Shown: positions 8,585 to 18,549 of the stretch, one piece after another
Position numbering within the stretch: the first letter of the stretch is position 1
Layout: each line of letters begins with the position of its first letter
NCBI RefSeq assembly: GCF_026586805.1
Contig: NZ_JAPFHA010000012.1
Location: 1-64,000, forward strand
Direction: 5' to 3'
DNA length: 64,000 nucleotides
From: Niveibacterium sp. 24ML
Lineage (GTDB): Bacteria; Pseudomonadota; Gammaproteobacteria; Burkholderiales; Rhodocyclaceae
Position numbers and translations under genes: made by a program
The notes under the pieces: generated by a model
The model's database searches: none
What the model was told of the DNA's origin: nothing
Seen by the model: only the letters and a program-made list of their open reading frames with translations

Positions 8585-10330
8585 ATGCGCGCACGCCAGT
8601 TCTTCATCACCACCCTTAAAGAAGCCCCCGCCGACGCTGAAGTAATCAGCCACAAACTGATGATGCGCGCGGGCCTGATCCGCAAGCTCTCTGCCGGGAT
8701 CTACAACTACATGCCGATGGGGCTGCGTGTGATTCGCAAGGTCGAGGCGATCATCCGCGACGAGATGAATCGCGCTGGCGCGGTGGAACTGAGCATGCCG
8801 CTGGTGCAGCCCGCCGAGCTTTGGCAGGAGACCGGTCGCTGGGACAAGATGGGCCCCGAGATGCTGCGCCTGAAAGACCGGCATGAGCGCGACTTCGCGA
8901 TGCAACCGACTTCCGAGGAAGTGGTGACCGACATCGCCCGTCAGGAGCTCAAGAGCTACCGCGCGCTGCCGAAGAACCTCTACCAGATCCAGACCAAGTT
9001 CCGCGACGAGCGCCGCCCCCGCTTCGGGATCATGCGCGGCCGTGAATTCACGATGAAGGATGCCTACTCCTTCGACCGCGACGTGGAATCGGCAGGCAAG
9101 AGCTACGAGAACATGTATGCCGCTTACCGCAAGATTTTCGACCGCCTTGGCCTCACCTACCGTGCGGTTGCGGCGGATACCGGCGCGATTGGCGGCGATC
9201 GTTCGCACGAGTTCCAGGTCATTGCCGAAACCGGCGAAGACTCCATCGTTTACTGCCCGACCTCGGACTACGCTGCCAACATTGAGCTTGCCGAAGCCCT
9301 GCCCTTACTGAGCGCCCGCGCCGCCGCCTCACGCGCGATGGAAAAGGTTTCCACCCCTGGCAAAACCTCTTGCGCCGACGTCGCCGCCCTGCTCGGCACC
9401 GACATTTCGAACACGGTCAAGTCGCTGGTGCTGGCGACCGACGAATTGAACGACGCTGGCGCAGTCGTCAAGACCACGGTCTGGCTGCTGCTGGTCCGCG
9501 GCGATCACGACTTGAACGAAGTCAAGGCCGGCAAGGTGGAGGGTCTGAAGAACGGCTTCCGCTTCGCCAGCGAAACCGAGATCGTCGAACACTTCGGCTG
9601 CAAGCCTGGCTACCTCGGCGCGATCGGCCTCAAGAAGCCGGTCAAGATCGTCGCCGACCGCACCGTCGCGCTGATGAGCGACTTCATCACCGGCGCCAAC
9701 GAGCCGCACTTCCACATCGCGGGCGTGAACTGGGGGCGCGATCTGCCGGAACCCGACGTCGTGGCCGACATCCGCAACGTGGTCGAAGGCGATGCCTCGC
9801 CGGATGGCCAGGGCACGCTGGCGATCCAGCGCGGCATCGAAGTCGGCCATGTGTTCTACCTCGGCACCAAGTATTCAAAGGCGATGAACGCCACCTTCCT
9901 CGACGAGGATGGCAAGCCCAAGCACTTCGAGATGGGCTGCTACGGCATCGGGGTGACCCGCATCCTCGGGGCGGCGATCGAACAGAACCACGATGCGCGC
10001 GGCATCATCTGGCCGGATTCGATCGCGCCCTTCACGGTTGCGATCTGCCCGATCGGCTACGACCGTGCGGAAGAGGTGAAAGTCGCCGCGGACGCGCTTT
10101 ACGCCGAACTTACCGCGGCGGGCATCGACGTGATCCTCGACGACCGCGGCGAGCGCCCCGGCGCGATGTTCGCCGACTGGGAGCTGATCGGCGTGCCGCA
10201 CCGCGTAGTGCTGTCTGACCGCGGGCTCAAGGAAGGCCAGGCCGAGTACCAGGGGCGCCGCGATGCGGAAGCAACGAAGGTGGCCGTCGCTGAACTGGTC
10301 GCCTTCGTGAAATCGCGACTTGCGCCGTAA
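8585..10330 (+). CDS. proS: Prolyl-tRNA synthetase
   Basis: A 581-residue class II aminoacyl-tRNA synthetase of the bacterial type with an editing domain. Motif 2 is visible around [21 protein letters not shown] (split: [21 protein letters not shown]), the central insertion that deacylates Ala-tRNAPro spans roughly residues 230-390, and motif 3 is [20 protein letters not shown] (seen as [10 protein letters not shown]). The C-terminal anticodon-binding domain ends with [13 protein letters not shown]. The start matches the family N-terminus [15 protein letters not shown]. Confidence 0.97.
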   Translation: MRARQFFITTLKEAPADAEVISHKLMMRAGLIRKLSAGIYNYMPMGLRVIRKVEAIIRDEMNRAGAVELSMPLVQPAELWQETGRWDKMGPEMLRLKDRHERDFAMQPTSEEVVTDIARQELKSYRALPKNLYQIQTKFRDERRPRFGIMRGREFTMKDAYSFDRDVESAGKSYENMYAAYRKIFDRLGLTYRAVAADTGAIGGDRSHEFQVIAETGEDSIVYCPTSDYAANIELAEALPLLSARAAASRAMEKVSTPGKTSCADVAALLGTDISNTVKSLVLATDELNDAGAVVKTTVWLLLVRGDHDLNEVKAGKVEGLKNGFRFASETEIVEHFGCKPGYLGAIGLKKPVKIVADRTVALMSDFITGANEPHFHIAGVNWGRDLPEPDVVADIRNVVEGDASPDGQGTLAIQRGIEVGHVFYLGTKYSKAMNATFLDEDGKPKHFEMGCYGIGVTRILGAAIEQNHDARGIIWPDSIAPFTVAICPIGYDRAEEVKVAADALYAELTAAGIDVILDDRGERPGAMFADWELIGVPHRVVLSDRGLKEGQAEYQGRRDAEATKVAVAELVAFVKSRLAP

Positions 10331-10337
10331 ACAAGGC

Positions 10338-10970
10338 ATGCGGATCCAATCAGTTGCCCTGCTGCTCAGCTTTGCGCTGCTTGCGCCGCCCGCTCTTGCG
10401 GGCGCGCAGCGGGAAGAGGATCTTTCGGCCAGCGTGCGGGCGGCGTTGCATGGCGCGGTCTCCGACCGCGCTGCGCCGGAGCCGGTATTCCCGAGCGCGA
10501 CCGAGCGGGTGCGCTGGCTTGGCGAAATGTCGCAGCGGCTCTACAAGCGCATCCCGGATCCGCAAGAGCGTCTGATCTTCCTGAAAACCGTGTACTACGA
10601 AGCGCAGCGCGCAGGGCTGGATCCGCAGTTGGTGCTCGGCCTGATCCAGGTTGAAAGCGGCTTCAAGAAGTATGCGGTCTCGAGCGTCGGCGCCCGCGGC
10701 TACATGCAGGTGATGCCGTTCTGGGTTCGCGCGATCGGTACGCCAGACCAGAACCTGTTCCACCTTCGCACGAATCTGCGCTACGGCTGCACGATCCTGC
10801 GCCATTACCTCGACATCGAAAAAGGTGACCTGTACCGCGCGCTGGGTCGCTACAACGGTAGCCTGGGCCGGCCGGAATATCCGAACATGGTTCGGGCGTC
10901 GTGGGAACGTAACTGGAGCTGGCAGGCGGCGGAAACCCTTGCCCAGCAGCCGCTGCCGGCACGCAACTGA
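10338..10970 (+). CDS. Lytic transglycosylase (SLT domain)
   Basis: A 210-residue exported protein. A Sec signal peptide (MRIQSVALLLSFALLAPPALAG) precedes a Slt-type lysozyme-like domain with the catalytic Glu in LIQVESGFKKYAVSS, the GARGYMQVMPFW motif and the YNGSLGR substrate-groove segment. Such enzymes cleave the MurNAc-GlcNAc bond of peptidoglycan and leave a 1,6-anhydro end. I took ATG 10338, seven bases after the proS stop, as it gives a clean signal peptide; it is likely cotranscribed with proS. Confidence 0.9.
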   Translation: MRIQSVALLLSFALLAPPALAGAQREEDLSASVRAALHGAVSDRAAPEPVFPSATERVRWLGEMSQRLYKRIPDPQERLIFLKTVYYEAQRAGLDPQLVLGLIQVESGFKKYAVSSVGARGYMQVMPFWVRAIGTPDQNLFHLRTNLRYGCTILRHYLDIEKGDLYRALGRYNGSLGRPEYPNMVRASWERNWSWQAAETLAQQPLPARN

Positions 10971-10987
10971 CGGCCGCCTGCAGACCG

Positions 10988-11440
10988 ATGCGCGGGGCAC
11001 CCTTGATCGCAGCGGCAAGCACCCCAGTGCGCCCGGCACCCGCCCGCATCCGGCGCCGCGTGCTCACATGCGCGTTCGTCGCGCTGATCTCAGCGGGCTG
11101 CGCCAGTGCGCCAGACCGATCCGCATCGGCCCCAAGCCCGGCAAAGGCGCGCAATGGCGTACTCGCGAGCGCGTCGGGCAAGACGCTCTACACCTTCGAC
11201 AAGGATTCGGCCGGTAGCGGGAAAAGTGCCTGCAGCGGCCGCTGTGCGCTTGACTGGCCACCGATGTATGCCGCGCCGGGCGCGAAGGGGGGTGGCGACT
11301 GGTCGGTGATCATTCGCGATGACGGCAAGCCGCAATGGGCATGGCGGGGCAGGCCCCTCCACTTCTGGCACAAGGACCTCAAGCCCGGCGACAGACTCGG
11401 CGATGGCATGAACGGCATCTGGCACGTCGCCAAACCCTGA
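10988..11440 (+). CDS. Small lipoprotein with Yx(F/W/Y)xxD-type repeats
   Basis: A 150-residue protein with a positively charged N-terminus, a hydrophobic stretch and the lipobox LISAGC, so probably a lipoprotein. The mature part has the motif TLYTFDKD and a CSGRCALDWPP cysteine pair, followed by a second repeat ending in PLHFWHKDLKPGDRLGDG. This is the pattern of the family described as predicted lipoproteins with a conserved Yx(FWY)xxD motif; its function is not established. The exact start is uncertain (ATG 10988 or a later GTG). Confidence 0.75.
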   Translation: MRGAPLIAAASTPVRPAPARIRRRVLTCAFVALISAGCASAPDRSASAPSPAKARNGVLASASGKTLYTFDKDSAGSGKSACSGRCALDWPPMYAAPGAKGGGDWSVIIRDDGKPQWAWRGRPLHFWHKDLKPGDRLGDGMNGIWHVAKP

Positions 11441-11638
11441 TCGCCCCACGCGCCCTTGCGCCCGCCGAGCCAGCGCAGCAGCCCGACGCCGACCGCCCCC
11501 GCGCCCGGGTTTGAACCAGCCGGCGCGCCGCGAGTCCGAAGCCATGTAAGCTCGGCGCCCTCGCCCCGGTCATCCGTGGCAGGCCCTCGCCATGCGCGAT
11601 TGCCGTGCCGCCACCCAAGACCCGCCCGGAGAGCCCAC

Positions 11639-12577
11639 ATGCTGATTCGCATCAACCAGGATGCCCACCCGATTGCGCCCTCGGAGATCACGCCCGAGTC
11701 GCTCTACCGCGGCCGGCGCAACTTCATTCGCGCCGCGGGCCTGGGCGCTGCGGCGCTCGCCGTGTCGCCCGCGTTCGCGGCCGCCAAGCTGGGCGCGATC
11801 CAGAAAAGCCCGCTCTCAAGCACCGAAGCGCCCACGGCGCTCAAGAGCGTGATCAGCTACAACAATTTCTACGAATTCGGCACCGGCAAGGAAGACCCGG
11901 CTCGGAACGCCGGCCGCTTCAAGACCCGCCCCTGGACAGTCAGGGTCGATGGGCTTTGTGCCAAACCGCGCACCTTCGCGATCGACGATCTGCTCAAGCT
12001 TGCCCCACTCGAAGAACGCATCTACCGCATGCGTTGCGTGGAAGGCTGGTCGATGGTGATTCCGTGGAACGGTTTTCCGCTCGCCAGCCTGCTCAAGCAA
12101 GTGGAACCGCTCGGCAGCGCCAAGTTTGTCGAATTCGTCACCGCCGCCGACCGCGCCACCATGCCGGGCCTCGCCCTGCCGGTGCTCGACTGGCCCTACA
12201 CCGAAGGCCTGCGCATCGACGAAGCCATGCACCCGCTCACGATTCTCGCCCTCGGCCTGTACGGCGAAGAACTGCTGGCGCAGAACGGCGCACCGCTGCG
12301 CCTTGTGGTGCCGTGGAAATATGGCTTCAAGGGCGCCAAGTCGCTGGTCAGCATCCGCCTCACCGACAAGCAACCGGCCACGGCCTGGAACATCGCCGCG
12401 CCGAACGAGTACGGCTTCTACTCGAACGTGAACCCTGAGGTTGACCACCCGCGCTGGAGCCAGGCAAGCGAACGCCGGATCGGGGAATTCACCAAGCGCA
12501 AGACCCTGCCCTTCAATGGCTACGCGGATCATGTGGCCCGACTCTATGCCGGCATGGATTTGAGAAAGTTCTACTGA
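11639..12577 (+). CDS. msrP: Protein-methionine-sulfoxide reductase catalytic subunit MsrP
   Basis: The 312-residue product is a periplasmic molybdopterin enzyme of the sulfite-oxidase fold that repairs oxidised methionines in envelope proteins. A twin-arginine signal ([15 protein letters not shown]) is near residue 25, and the molybdenum-ligating Cys is in [15 protein letters not shown]. The C-terminal half carries [19 protein letters not shown] 11639 follows GGAGAG; the upstream open frame is low-complexity. The stop overlaps the msrQ start by one base (TGATG), matching the known two-gene MsrPQ system. Confidence 0.95.
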   Translation: MLIRINQDAHPIAPSEITPESLYRGRRNFIRAAGLGAAALAVSPAFAAAKLGAIQKSPLSSTEAPTALKSVISYNNFYEFGTGKEDPARNAGRFKTRPWTVRVDGLCAKPRTFAIDDLLKLAPLEERIYRMRCVEGWSMVIPWNGFPLASLLKQVEPLGSAKFVEFVTAADRATMPGLALPVLDWPYTEGLRIDEAMHPLTILALGLYGEELLAQNGAPLRLVVPWKYGFKGAKSLVSIRLTDKQPATAWNIAAPNEYGFYSNVNPEVDHPRWSQASERRIGEFTKRKTLPFNGYADHVARLYAGMDLRKFY

Positions 12578-13284
12578 TGCGCGCTGCTGCACCCACCGCC
12601 CCACCACCTGGGCGCCGCCCACCGCACGGCCCGAGCGCCCTTCAGCTCGCGGCTGCCAAGTCCGCGCTGTTTCTGATCTGCCTGCTGCCGCTGGGGTGGT
12701 ATCTGAACCGGCTGCTCAACGATCAACTGGGCGCCAACCCGATCGAAGCGATCACCCGCGCCAGCGGCGAGTGGACACTGCGCCTCTTGCTGGTGACCCT
12801 TGCCATCACGCCGCTGCGTCGCCTCACCGGCTGGCACTGGCTGATCCGCCTGCGCCGGATGCTCGGGCTGTTCGTATTCTTCTACGCCAGCCTGCATCTG
12901 GCCACTTACCTCTGGCTCGACCAGTTCTTCGACTGGGCCGCGATTGGCAAGGACATCCTCAAGCGCCCCTTCATCACCGTGGGCTTTGCGGCTTACCTGC
13001 TGCTGGTGCCGCTAGCCCTGAGCTCGCACAACGCAGTGATCCGCTGGCTAGGCGGCCGCCGCTGGCAGGCGCTGCACCGCTCGATCTACGCGATTGCGGT
13101 GCTGGGGGTCGTCCACTTCTGGTGGCTGGTCAAGCGCGACATCACCGAACCCCTGATCTACGCCCTCATCCTCGCCGCCCTGCTCGGCGCGCGGGCCTGG
13201 TGGCGCGAGCAGGAACGCCGCCGGCAGTTGGCGCCGCGGAGGCCACCGGCCGGGAAAACCGTGATCCCGATCGTGCCGCGCTGA
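12577..13284 (+). CDS. msrQ: MsrPQ heme-binding membrane subunit MsrQ
   Basis: A 235-residue inner-membrane protein of the ferric-reductase-like transmembrane family that passes electrons from the quinone pool to MsrP. Several hydrophobic helices are evident; heme-ligand histidines lie in FYASLHLATYLW and in RWQALHRSIYAIAVLGVVHFWWL. Coupled to msrP by a one-base overlap. The C-terminus is basic and proline-rich. Confidence 0.95.
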   Translation: MRAAAPTAPPPGRRPPHGPSALQLAAAKSALFLICLLPLGWYLNRLLNDQLGANPIEAITRASGEWTLRLLLVTLAITPLRRLTGWHWLIRLRRMLGLFVFFYASLHLATYLWLDQFFDWAAIGKDILKRPFITVGFAAYLLLVPLALSSHNAVIRWLGGRRWQALHRSIYAIAVLGVVHFWWLVKRDITEPLIYALILAALLGARAWWREQERRRQLAPRRPPAGKTVIPIVPR

Positions 13285-13302
13285 ACACAAGCGCCCGCGC
13301 GC

Positions 13303-13467
13303 ATGAAAATCGGCGCCGCTTGGTACGGGCTACTGCCGTACAGGTTGCCGACCATCAGCTTTTGCGCCGTTGCCGGCCCCCTCCTGGAATGGTTCGCACC
13401 CGGCGGTCCCACGCTGCAGTTCAACGGCATCATCAATGCCGAACTGCGCATGCCGATCCTTCCCTGA
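13303..13467 (+). CDS. Possible small protein of unknown function
   Basis: An open frame of 54 codons starts with ATG 18 bases after msrQ and reads MKIGAAWYGLLPYRLPT through to NAELRMPILP. I recognise no family. It has plausible composition for a short hydrophobic protein and ends just before a terminator, but it has no obvious ribosome-binding site and may be a gene remnant. Confidence 0.3.
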   Translation: MKIGAAWYGLLPYRLPTISFCAVAGPLLEWFAPGGPTLQFNGIINAELRMPILP

Positions 13468-13488
13468 ACCCCCCGGCACAAAAAGCAA

Positions 13489-13528
13489 AACCCCGCCGCA
13501 CCGGCCAGTGCTGCGGGGTTTCGTTTTT
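13489..13528. terminator. Bidirectional terminator between msrQ and gpmI
   Basis: AACCCCGC-c-GCAC pairs with GTGC-t-GCGGGGTT around a six-base loop. It is flanked by A-rich sequence on the left and TTTCGTTTTT on the right, so it can serve both the msrPQ unit and the convergent gpmI gene. Confidence 0.9.
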
Positions 13529-13572
13529 CCGCTCGCGGGGCCGCACACAGCCAGCCCCGGCATGCGTGGCGC

Positions 13573-15213
13573 TTACTTCACGACCAGCAGGCTCTCGTCC
13601 CACTTGGCGTGCTTCTCAAGGCCGAGCAGGTTGGCCGTGGTCGCAGCAATGTTCGACAGGCCGGCCTTTTCGGTCTGCTTGAGGCCCAGCTTGCCGCCAG
13701 TGACGTTGTCGTAAAGGATCAGCGGCACCGGGTTGAGCGTGTGCGCGGTCTTGGCCTTGAAGGAGCCATCGGCGTTTTGTGACGGCTGCTTGGTCTTCTT
13801 GTCCAGCTCGTACATCTCGTCGGCATTGCCGTGGTCGGCGGTGATCAGCGCCACGCCGCCCAGTTCGTCGATCACCGGCAGGATGCGCGCAAGCGCCAGA
13901 TCCACCGCCTCGATCGACATCGTCGCGGCGCGGAAGTTACCGGTGTGGCCCACCATGTCGCCGTTGGCGAAGTTGCAACGCAGAGTGCGGTACTTGCCGC
14001 TGCGCAGCGCGTCGATCATCGCGTCGGCAATTTCGGCCGCCTTCATCCACGGGCGTTGCTCGAAGGGCACCACGTCGCTGGGCACTTCGAGGTAGGTCTC
14101 GCCGTCAAACTTGTTCGAGCGGTTGCCGTTCCAGAAGTAAGTGACATGGCCGAACTTCTGGGTTTCGGAGCAGGCGAACTGCTCGATGCCGCTCTTCGAG
14201 AACCACTCGCCGGTGGTGTCAAGAATGACCGGCGGGTTCACCAGGAAGCGCTTGGGCAGCTTCAGATCGCCGTCGTACTGCAGCATGCCGGCGTAGGTGA
14301 CTTTGGGCACGCGCACGCGGTCGAACTTGCTGAAGCCGTCTTCTTCGAACGCGCGGGTGATTTCGATCGCGCGGTCGCCACGGAAGTTGTAGAACACCAC
14401 CGAGTCGCCGTCTTCAATCGTGCCGACCGGCTTGCCATCCTTGGCGATCACGAAGGGCGGCAGATCCTGGTCGATCGTGCCGGGGAACTTGACGCGCAAT
14501 TCCTTCACCGCCTGCGAGGCGCTGGCGAACTGGTCGCCCTCGCCCAGCACATGGGTGTGCCAGCCTTTGTCGACCATGCTCCAGTTGGCGTCGTAGCGGT
14601 CCATCGTGATGTTCATGCGGCCGCCGCCCGAGGCGATCTGCGCATTGAACCCGCCCGTGCTGATTTCCGCGAGGAAGGCCTCGAAGGGCTCGACGTATTC
14701 AAGCGCGCTGGTTTCCGGCACATCGCGGCCGTCGAGCAGTGCATGGATGCGCACGGCCTTCACACCTTCCTCCTTGGCCTTGACGATCATCGCCTTGAGG
14801 TGGTCGATGTGGCTGTGCACGTTGCCGTCCGAGAACAGACCGATGAAGTGGATCACGCCACGGCCAGCCTTGGCACCGGCCACGATCTGCTGCCATGCCT
14901 CGCCCTGCCAGATCGCGCCCGACGCGATGGCATCGGCCACCAGCGCTGCGCCCTGGCTGTACACCTGGCCCGCGCCAATCGCGTTGTGGCCGACTTCCGA
15001 GTTGCCCATGTCGTCGTCAGACGGCATGCCGACGGCCGTGCCGTGCGCACGCAGGGTAACGTTCGGATAGTTCGCGAACAGTTTGTCCAGCGTGGGCTTG
15101 CGTGCGGCGGCGATGGCGCTGCCGGCTTCGGTCTTCGGAATGCCGTAACCGTCCATGACGATCGTGACGACCGGGCCCTGGATGCCAGCGAAGGAGGAGA
15201 GTTTGTTGAGCAT
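13573..15213 (-). CDS. gpmI: 2,3-bisphosphoglycerate-independent phosphoglycerate mutase
   Basis: A 546-residue binuclear-metal (Mn) enzyme interconverting 3- and 2-phosphoglycerate. Visible are the first metal site VTIVMDGYGIPKTEAGSA, the catalytic serine motif MGNSEVGHNAIGAG, HSHIDHL in the transferase domain, DRYDANW, and the phosphatase-domain metal site ALITADHGNADEMY. Length is slightly above the usual 510-530 residues. I chose ATG 15213 with CAGGGA upstream; the open frame continues upstream without family similarity. It is a single-gene unit ending at the shared terminator. Confidence 0.96.
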   Translation of the reverse strand: MLNKLSSFAGIQGPVVTIVMDGYGIPKTEAGSAIAAARKPTLDKLFANYPNVTLRAHGTAVGMPSDDDMGNSEVGHNAIGAGQVYSQGAALVADAIASGAIWQGEAWQQIVAGAKAGRGVIHFIGLFSDGNVHSHIDHLKAMIVKAKEEGVKAVRIHALLDGRDVPETSALEYVEPFEAFLAEISTGGFNAQIASGGGRMNITMDRYDANWSMVDKGWHTHVLGEGDQFASASQAVKELRVKFPGTIDQDLPPFVIAKDGKPVGTIEDGDSVVFYNFRGDRAIEITRAFEEDGFSKFDRVRVPKVTYAGMLQYDGDLKLPKRFLVNPPVILDTTGEWFSKSGIEQFACSETQKFGHVTYFWNGNRSNKFDGETYLEVPSDVVPFEQRPWMKAAEIADAMIDALRSGKYRTLRCNFANGDMVGHTGNFRAATMSIEAVDLALARILPVIDELGGVALITADHGNADEMYELDKKTKQPSQNADGSFKAKTAHTLNPVPLILYDNVTGGKLGLKQTEKAGLSNIAATTANLLGLEKHAKWDESLLVVK

Positions 15214-15675
15214 GGTGTATCCCTGAAAGAGATGATTGTTTTCAAGAAGGAGTTCTGTCCGACTGCGCCTTGCGGGCGTTGAGCCGGGCCACGAATCGCT
15301 GCGGACGCGCTCTTGCAGGCGTTTCAGACACGGTGATTCGTTGCGAGTGCCCGGCTGTCGGGCAATGCGACCACTATCGTGCGCCCAGGTAGCCGGGGGG
15401 CGGGCCGGGCGCGATCCGATGGCCGGCAATGATATGTCTTTTTGACACGCGAAACCTTGCGCTGACTGGGGGTGGATGCCACCTGACAGCAGCGCATCGA
15501 ACGCCCCCGGACAAAGAGGCCGCTGCGGCAGCTGAGCGGCTTGCCGCCGGGCATCGCGACCAGCCGCCCGCTACGGCGGGGCGCGCGGGCATCTCAAGTC
15601 ATGCATGGCGCGGCCGATATCGCTTTGAACAGGCGCCGTAGACATGGCCGGATCGGCTTCAGGAGACTCACCCAG
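15214..15675. other. Intergenic region between gpmI and the kinase gene
   Basis: This 462-base region separates two divergent genes. A perfect TTGACA occurs at 15442-15447 on the + strand, but no good -10 box follows at the right distance. Apart from that I see no gene, repeat or structured element in it. Confidence 0.5.
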
Positions 15676-18387
15676 GTGCCGCGCACCAAACCCTTCGATT
15701 TACTGCGGCAAAGCGCAATCCTGATACTCGCGCTGTACGGCGCACTGGCATGGATTGCGGCCTTGGCCGACGTGCCGGCCGCCAGCGCGAACGGCAGCTG
15801 GCTGCACCCCAGTGCCGGTGGCATGGCACTGGCGAGCGCGCTGGCCTTGTCCGCGCACGCCAAGGCCAGCCGCGTGCTGCGCGCCGCGATCCTTTTGCTG
15901 GTGGCGCTAAGCCTGGTGCCGCTGGCGCTGCCGGCCACGCAATCCGGCGCTGGCATTCGGCTCTGGCCCGAGAATGCCCGCAACTGGTCGGCCGTGTTGT
16001 GCGGCATCGGCTGGGTCGTCTGGGCGATCGGCACCGCCTATCCGCGCCACGCCGTGGCTCGCCTGCAGAACCTGTGCGCCGCCGCGCTGATTGCCGGGGC
16101 GGGCCTGATCATCACCAGCCACTTTCTCCGCCTCGACTTGATGTATGCAAACCCCGCGCTGTCGGCCAAACCGGTTGCGCTGGCGGTGATCTTGCTGATT
16201 CAGGCCGTGCTGCTGTTGCACGAACGCGCCGGACAGCGTGACGCCGAACTGCGCGAAGAGGCGCTCATCAGCCGCATCGGCCTCGGGGTGCTGAGCATCA
16301 TCGCCTTTGCCACCGGGCTGATCAGCTTTACCGCCTTGCAGGACGAAATCGAATCAGCGCTGTACCAGCAGTTGCAGGCCAACCTGCAGAACCGGCAATT
16401 CGTGTTCTACACGGCCCTCGACGCACTTCACATGAACGCAGCGCCCCTGGTGCGCGACGGCGAGTTCAGCGCGGCACTCGCTGCGCTGGACGACAACACC
16501 CCGCCCGCGCAACGCATGAAGGTGCTGCAGATGGCCGAGAACCTGCTGCCACCGGCCAACCCTTCGCAAACCGCCCGCGGCAGCATCAGCCGGGCGATTG
16601 CGCTGCGCGACCTGAGCGGACGCGCCATCGCACAGAACGGCGCCTTCCTCACCGGCGAGACCCTGTGGCTCACGGCGCGCCGGCGCAGCGAAGTGCGGCT
16701 GATGTGGCAGGGCGAACTGCCCTTTGCCGTGCAAAGGCTCGAAATCGAAAACGCGCAGCGCACACGGGTCGGCGAGGTGCTGATCCAGCACCCGGTACCC
16801 GCTTGGGAACTGCTTTTCGGAACCAGTTTCGATCTGGGCCGCAGCGGGCAGATGGCGGTCTGCGGCCTCAACGAAGCAAAGCTTCTCTGCCTGCGATCGC
16901 GCGCGCGCAGCTTTGTATGGGATCCCGCGCACAACCCGATCCGCCAGCAGATCGAAGGGGCCGCCCTCTACAGCGATTCGGGCTCGCTCACCGAACCCCA
17001 GTTCGTACCGGGCGAAGACGGCCGGATGCTGGTGGCGGCCTATCGGCCCATCGCCAGGATGAACCTTTCGAAGCAGCTCTCGAGCAACGGCCTGATGATG
17101 ATGATCACGATGCCGGCCGAAGAGTTCTACGAGCCATTGCGCCGCCATCTACAGAAAGTACTGCTGTTCGCGATCCCGACCATCGCACTGGGCGGCCTGC
17201 TCCTGATGCTGATGATGCGCCCGCTGGTGCGGGCCTTGCGCGACAAGCAGGCGCGCTTCCGCGAGCTGACCGAACTGTCGTCGGACTGGTACTGGGTGAT
17301 GGACGACCAGTTACGCTTTACTGAAATGATGGGCAAGGGGCTGGCGGCATCGGGGCTGCTCGCCAGCGACTGGATCGGGCGCCGCGTCGATACCTTGCGC
17401 GCGGCCGCCGGCAGCGAGGTCGCCGCCAGCGAACTGACCAGCCGCATGCTGCGGCGCGAGACTTTCGCCGGCGCCAGCGTGGCGCTCATGATCGGCGTGC
17501 CGCCTGCGCCACGGCACCTGCAGATATCGGGCGCACCGCAGTACCGGGGCGCACGCTTTCTGGGTTATCGCGGCGTGTGCATCGACGTCACCGACAAGCA
17601 GATTGCCGCCGACAACCTGCGCCGCGCCCAGGAAGCCCTGATGCGCAGCGAGAAACTGGCCTCGCTCGGCAGCCTGGTTGCTGGGGTTGCGCATGAGCTG
17701 AACACGCCGCTGGGCAACGGCATCACCGCCGCCAGCAGCCTCGCGAGCGAAGCGCGCACATTCGGCGAGGCAGTGGCGGGCGGCACGCTCAAACGCAGCG
17801 CCTTGCTGCAATTTACTGAACAAGCCGCCGACAGTGCCGCGTTGATCGAACGCTCACTCGCGCGGGCGGCACATATCGTGCAGCAGTTCAAACTCGTGTC
17901 GGTGGACCAGCCCGGTGATGCACGGGGCCATTTTGATCTGGCCAGCGCGATTGGCGAGTTGCGCGGGGTGCTCGACCCGCGATTCCGCGACAAAGGCCTC
18001 AAGCTGCAGATCGAGATACCGCCCGGCCTGCGCTTCAACAGTTACCCGTCGGCGCTTCAGCAAGTCATGGAAGGACTCTGCGAAAACGCGCTGCTGCATG
18101 CCTTTGACGCGCAGTCCGATGGCACCCTGAGCATTGTCGCAACCCCTCTCCGCGACGGCCGTGTCCGCATCGAGGTGCGCGACGACGGGCGCGGCATGAA
18201 CGAGAACGAGGTCGCCCGCGCCTTCGAGCCCTTCTTCACCACCCGGCTGGGAACTGGCGGCAGCGGACTGGGCCTGTACATCGTGCATTCGATCGTCACC
18301 GACGTTCTCGGCGGCCGCATCAGCCTCGCGAGCCAGCCCGGCGAAGGCTGCACGGCAACGCTGGAAATCCCGCTGGTGGCACCCTGA
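15676..18387 (+). CDS. Multi-pass membrane sensor histidine kinase with PAS domain
   Basis: I start this 903-residue protein at GTG 15676 because AGGAGA (15661-15666) sits nine bases before it and the next residues are a natural membrane-protein N-terminus. Residues 1-185 hold about six hydrophobic helices, a second membrane pair near 197-217 and 496-517 brackets a large extracytoplasmic region, a PAS-like domain spans about 530-650, and the dimerisation histidine is His673 in VAGVAHELNTPLG. The ATPase domain shows RDDGRGMNENE and GTGGSGLGLYIV. No receiver domain or adjacent response regulator is seen, so its output is unknown. Its kinase half closely resembles that of the gene at 21311. Confidence 0.88.
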   Translation: MPRTKPFDLLRQSAILILALYGALAWIAALADVPAASANGSWLHPSAGGMALASALALSAHAKASRVLRAAILLLVALSLVPLALPATQSGAGIRLWPENARNWSAVLCGIGWVVWAIGTAYPRHAVARLQNLCAAALIAGAGLIITSHFLRLDLMYANPALSAKPVALAVILLIQAVLLLHERAGQRDAELREEALISRIGLGVLSIIAFATGLISFTALQDEIESALYQQLQANLQNRQFVFYTALDALHMNAAPLVRDGEFSAALAALDDNTPPAQRMKVLQMAENLLPPANPSQTARGSISRAIALRDLSGRAIAQNGAFLTGETLWLTARRRSEVRLMWQGELPFAVQRLEIENAQRTRVGEVLIQHPVPAWELLFGTSFDLGRSGQMAVCGLNEAKLLCLRSRARSFVWDPAHNPIRQQIEGAALYSDSGSLTEPQFVPGEDGRMLVAAYRPIARMNLSKQLSSNGLMMMITMPAEEFYEPLRRHLQKVLLFAIPTIALGGLLLMLMMRPLVRALRDKQARFRELTELSSDWYWVMDDQLRFTEMMGKGLAASGLLASDWIGRRVDTLRAAAGSEVAASELTSRMLRRETFAGASVALMIGVPPAPRHLQISGAPQYRGARFLGYRGVCIDVTDKQIAADNLRRAQEALMRSEKLASLGSLVAGVAHELNTPLGNGITAASSLASEARTFGEAVAGGTLKRSALLQFTEQAADSAALIERSLARAAHIVQQFKLVSVDQPGDARGHFDLASAIGELRGVLDPRFRDKGLKLQIEIPPGLRFNSYPSALQQVMEGLCENALLHAFDAQSDGTLSIVATPLRDGRVRIEVRDDGRGMNENEVARAFEPFFTTRLGTGGSGLGLYIVHSIVTDVLGGRISLASQPGEGCTATLEIPLVAP

Positions 18388-18549
18388 GCGCACGCCATCC
18401 GGGGGGCAAGCCTGCGCCGGTCAAGAAACCTGCGCATCGGCCGTTAATCCGGCACTAGCAGTTGCTGGGCCCGCGCGCGATCGGTTGCGCATTGCGCGCC
18501 CCGCGCGCCCCGCGCAGCACGCCAGCACTGCCCACGGACGACACACCCA

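Noticed and set aside
13831-15282. A 483-codon open frame on the + strand
   Set aside because: It is fully antisense to gpmI, whose active-site motifs are intact; the translated product is a composition-biased mirror with no domain.
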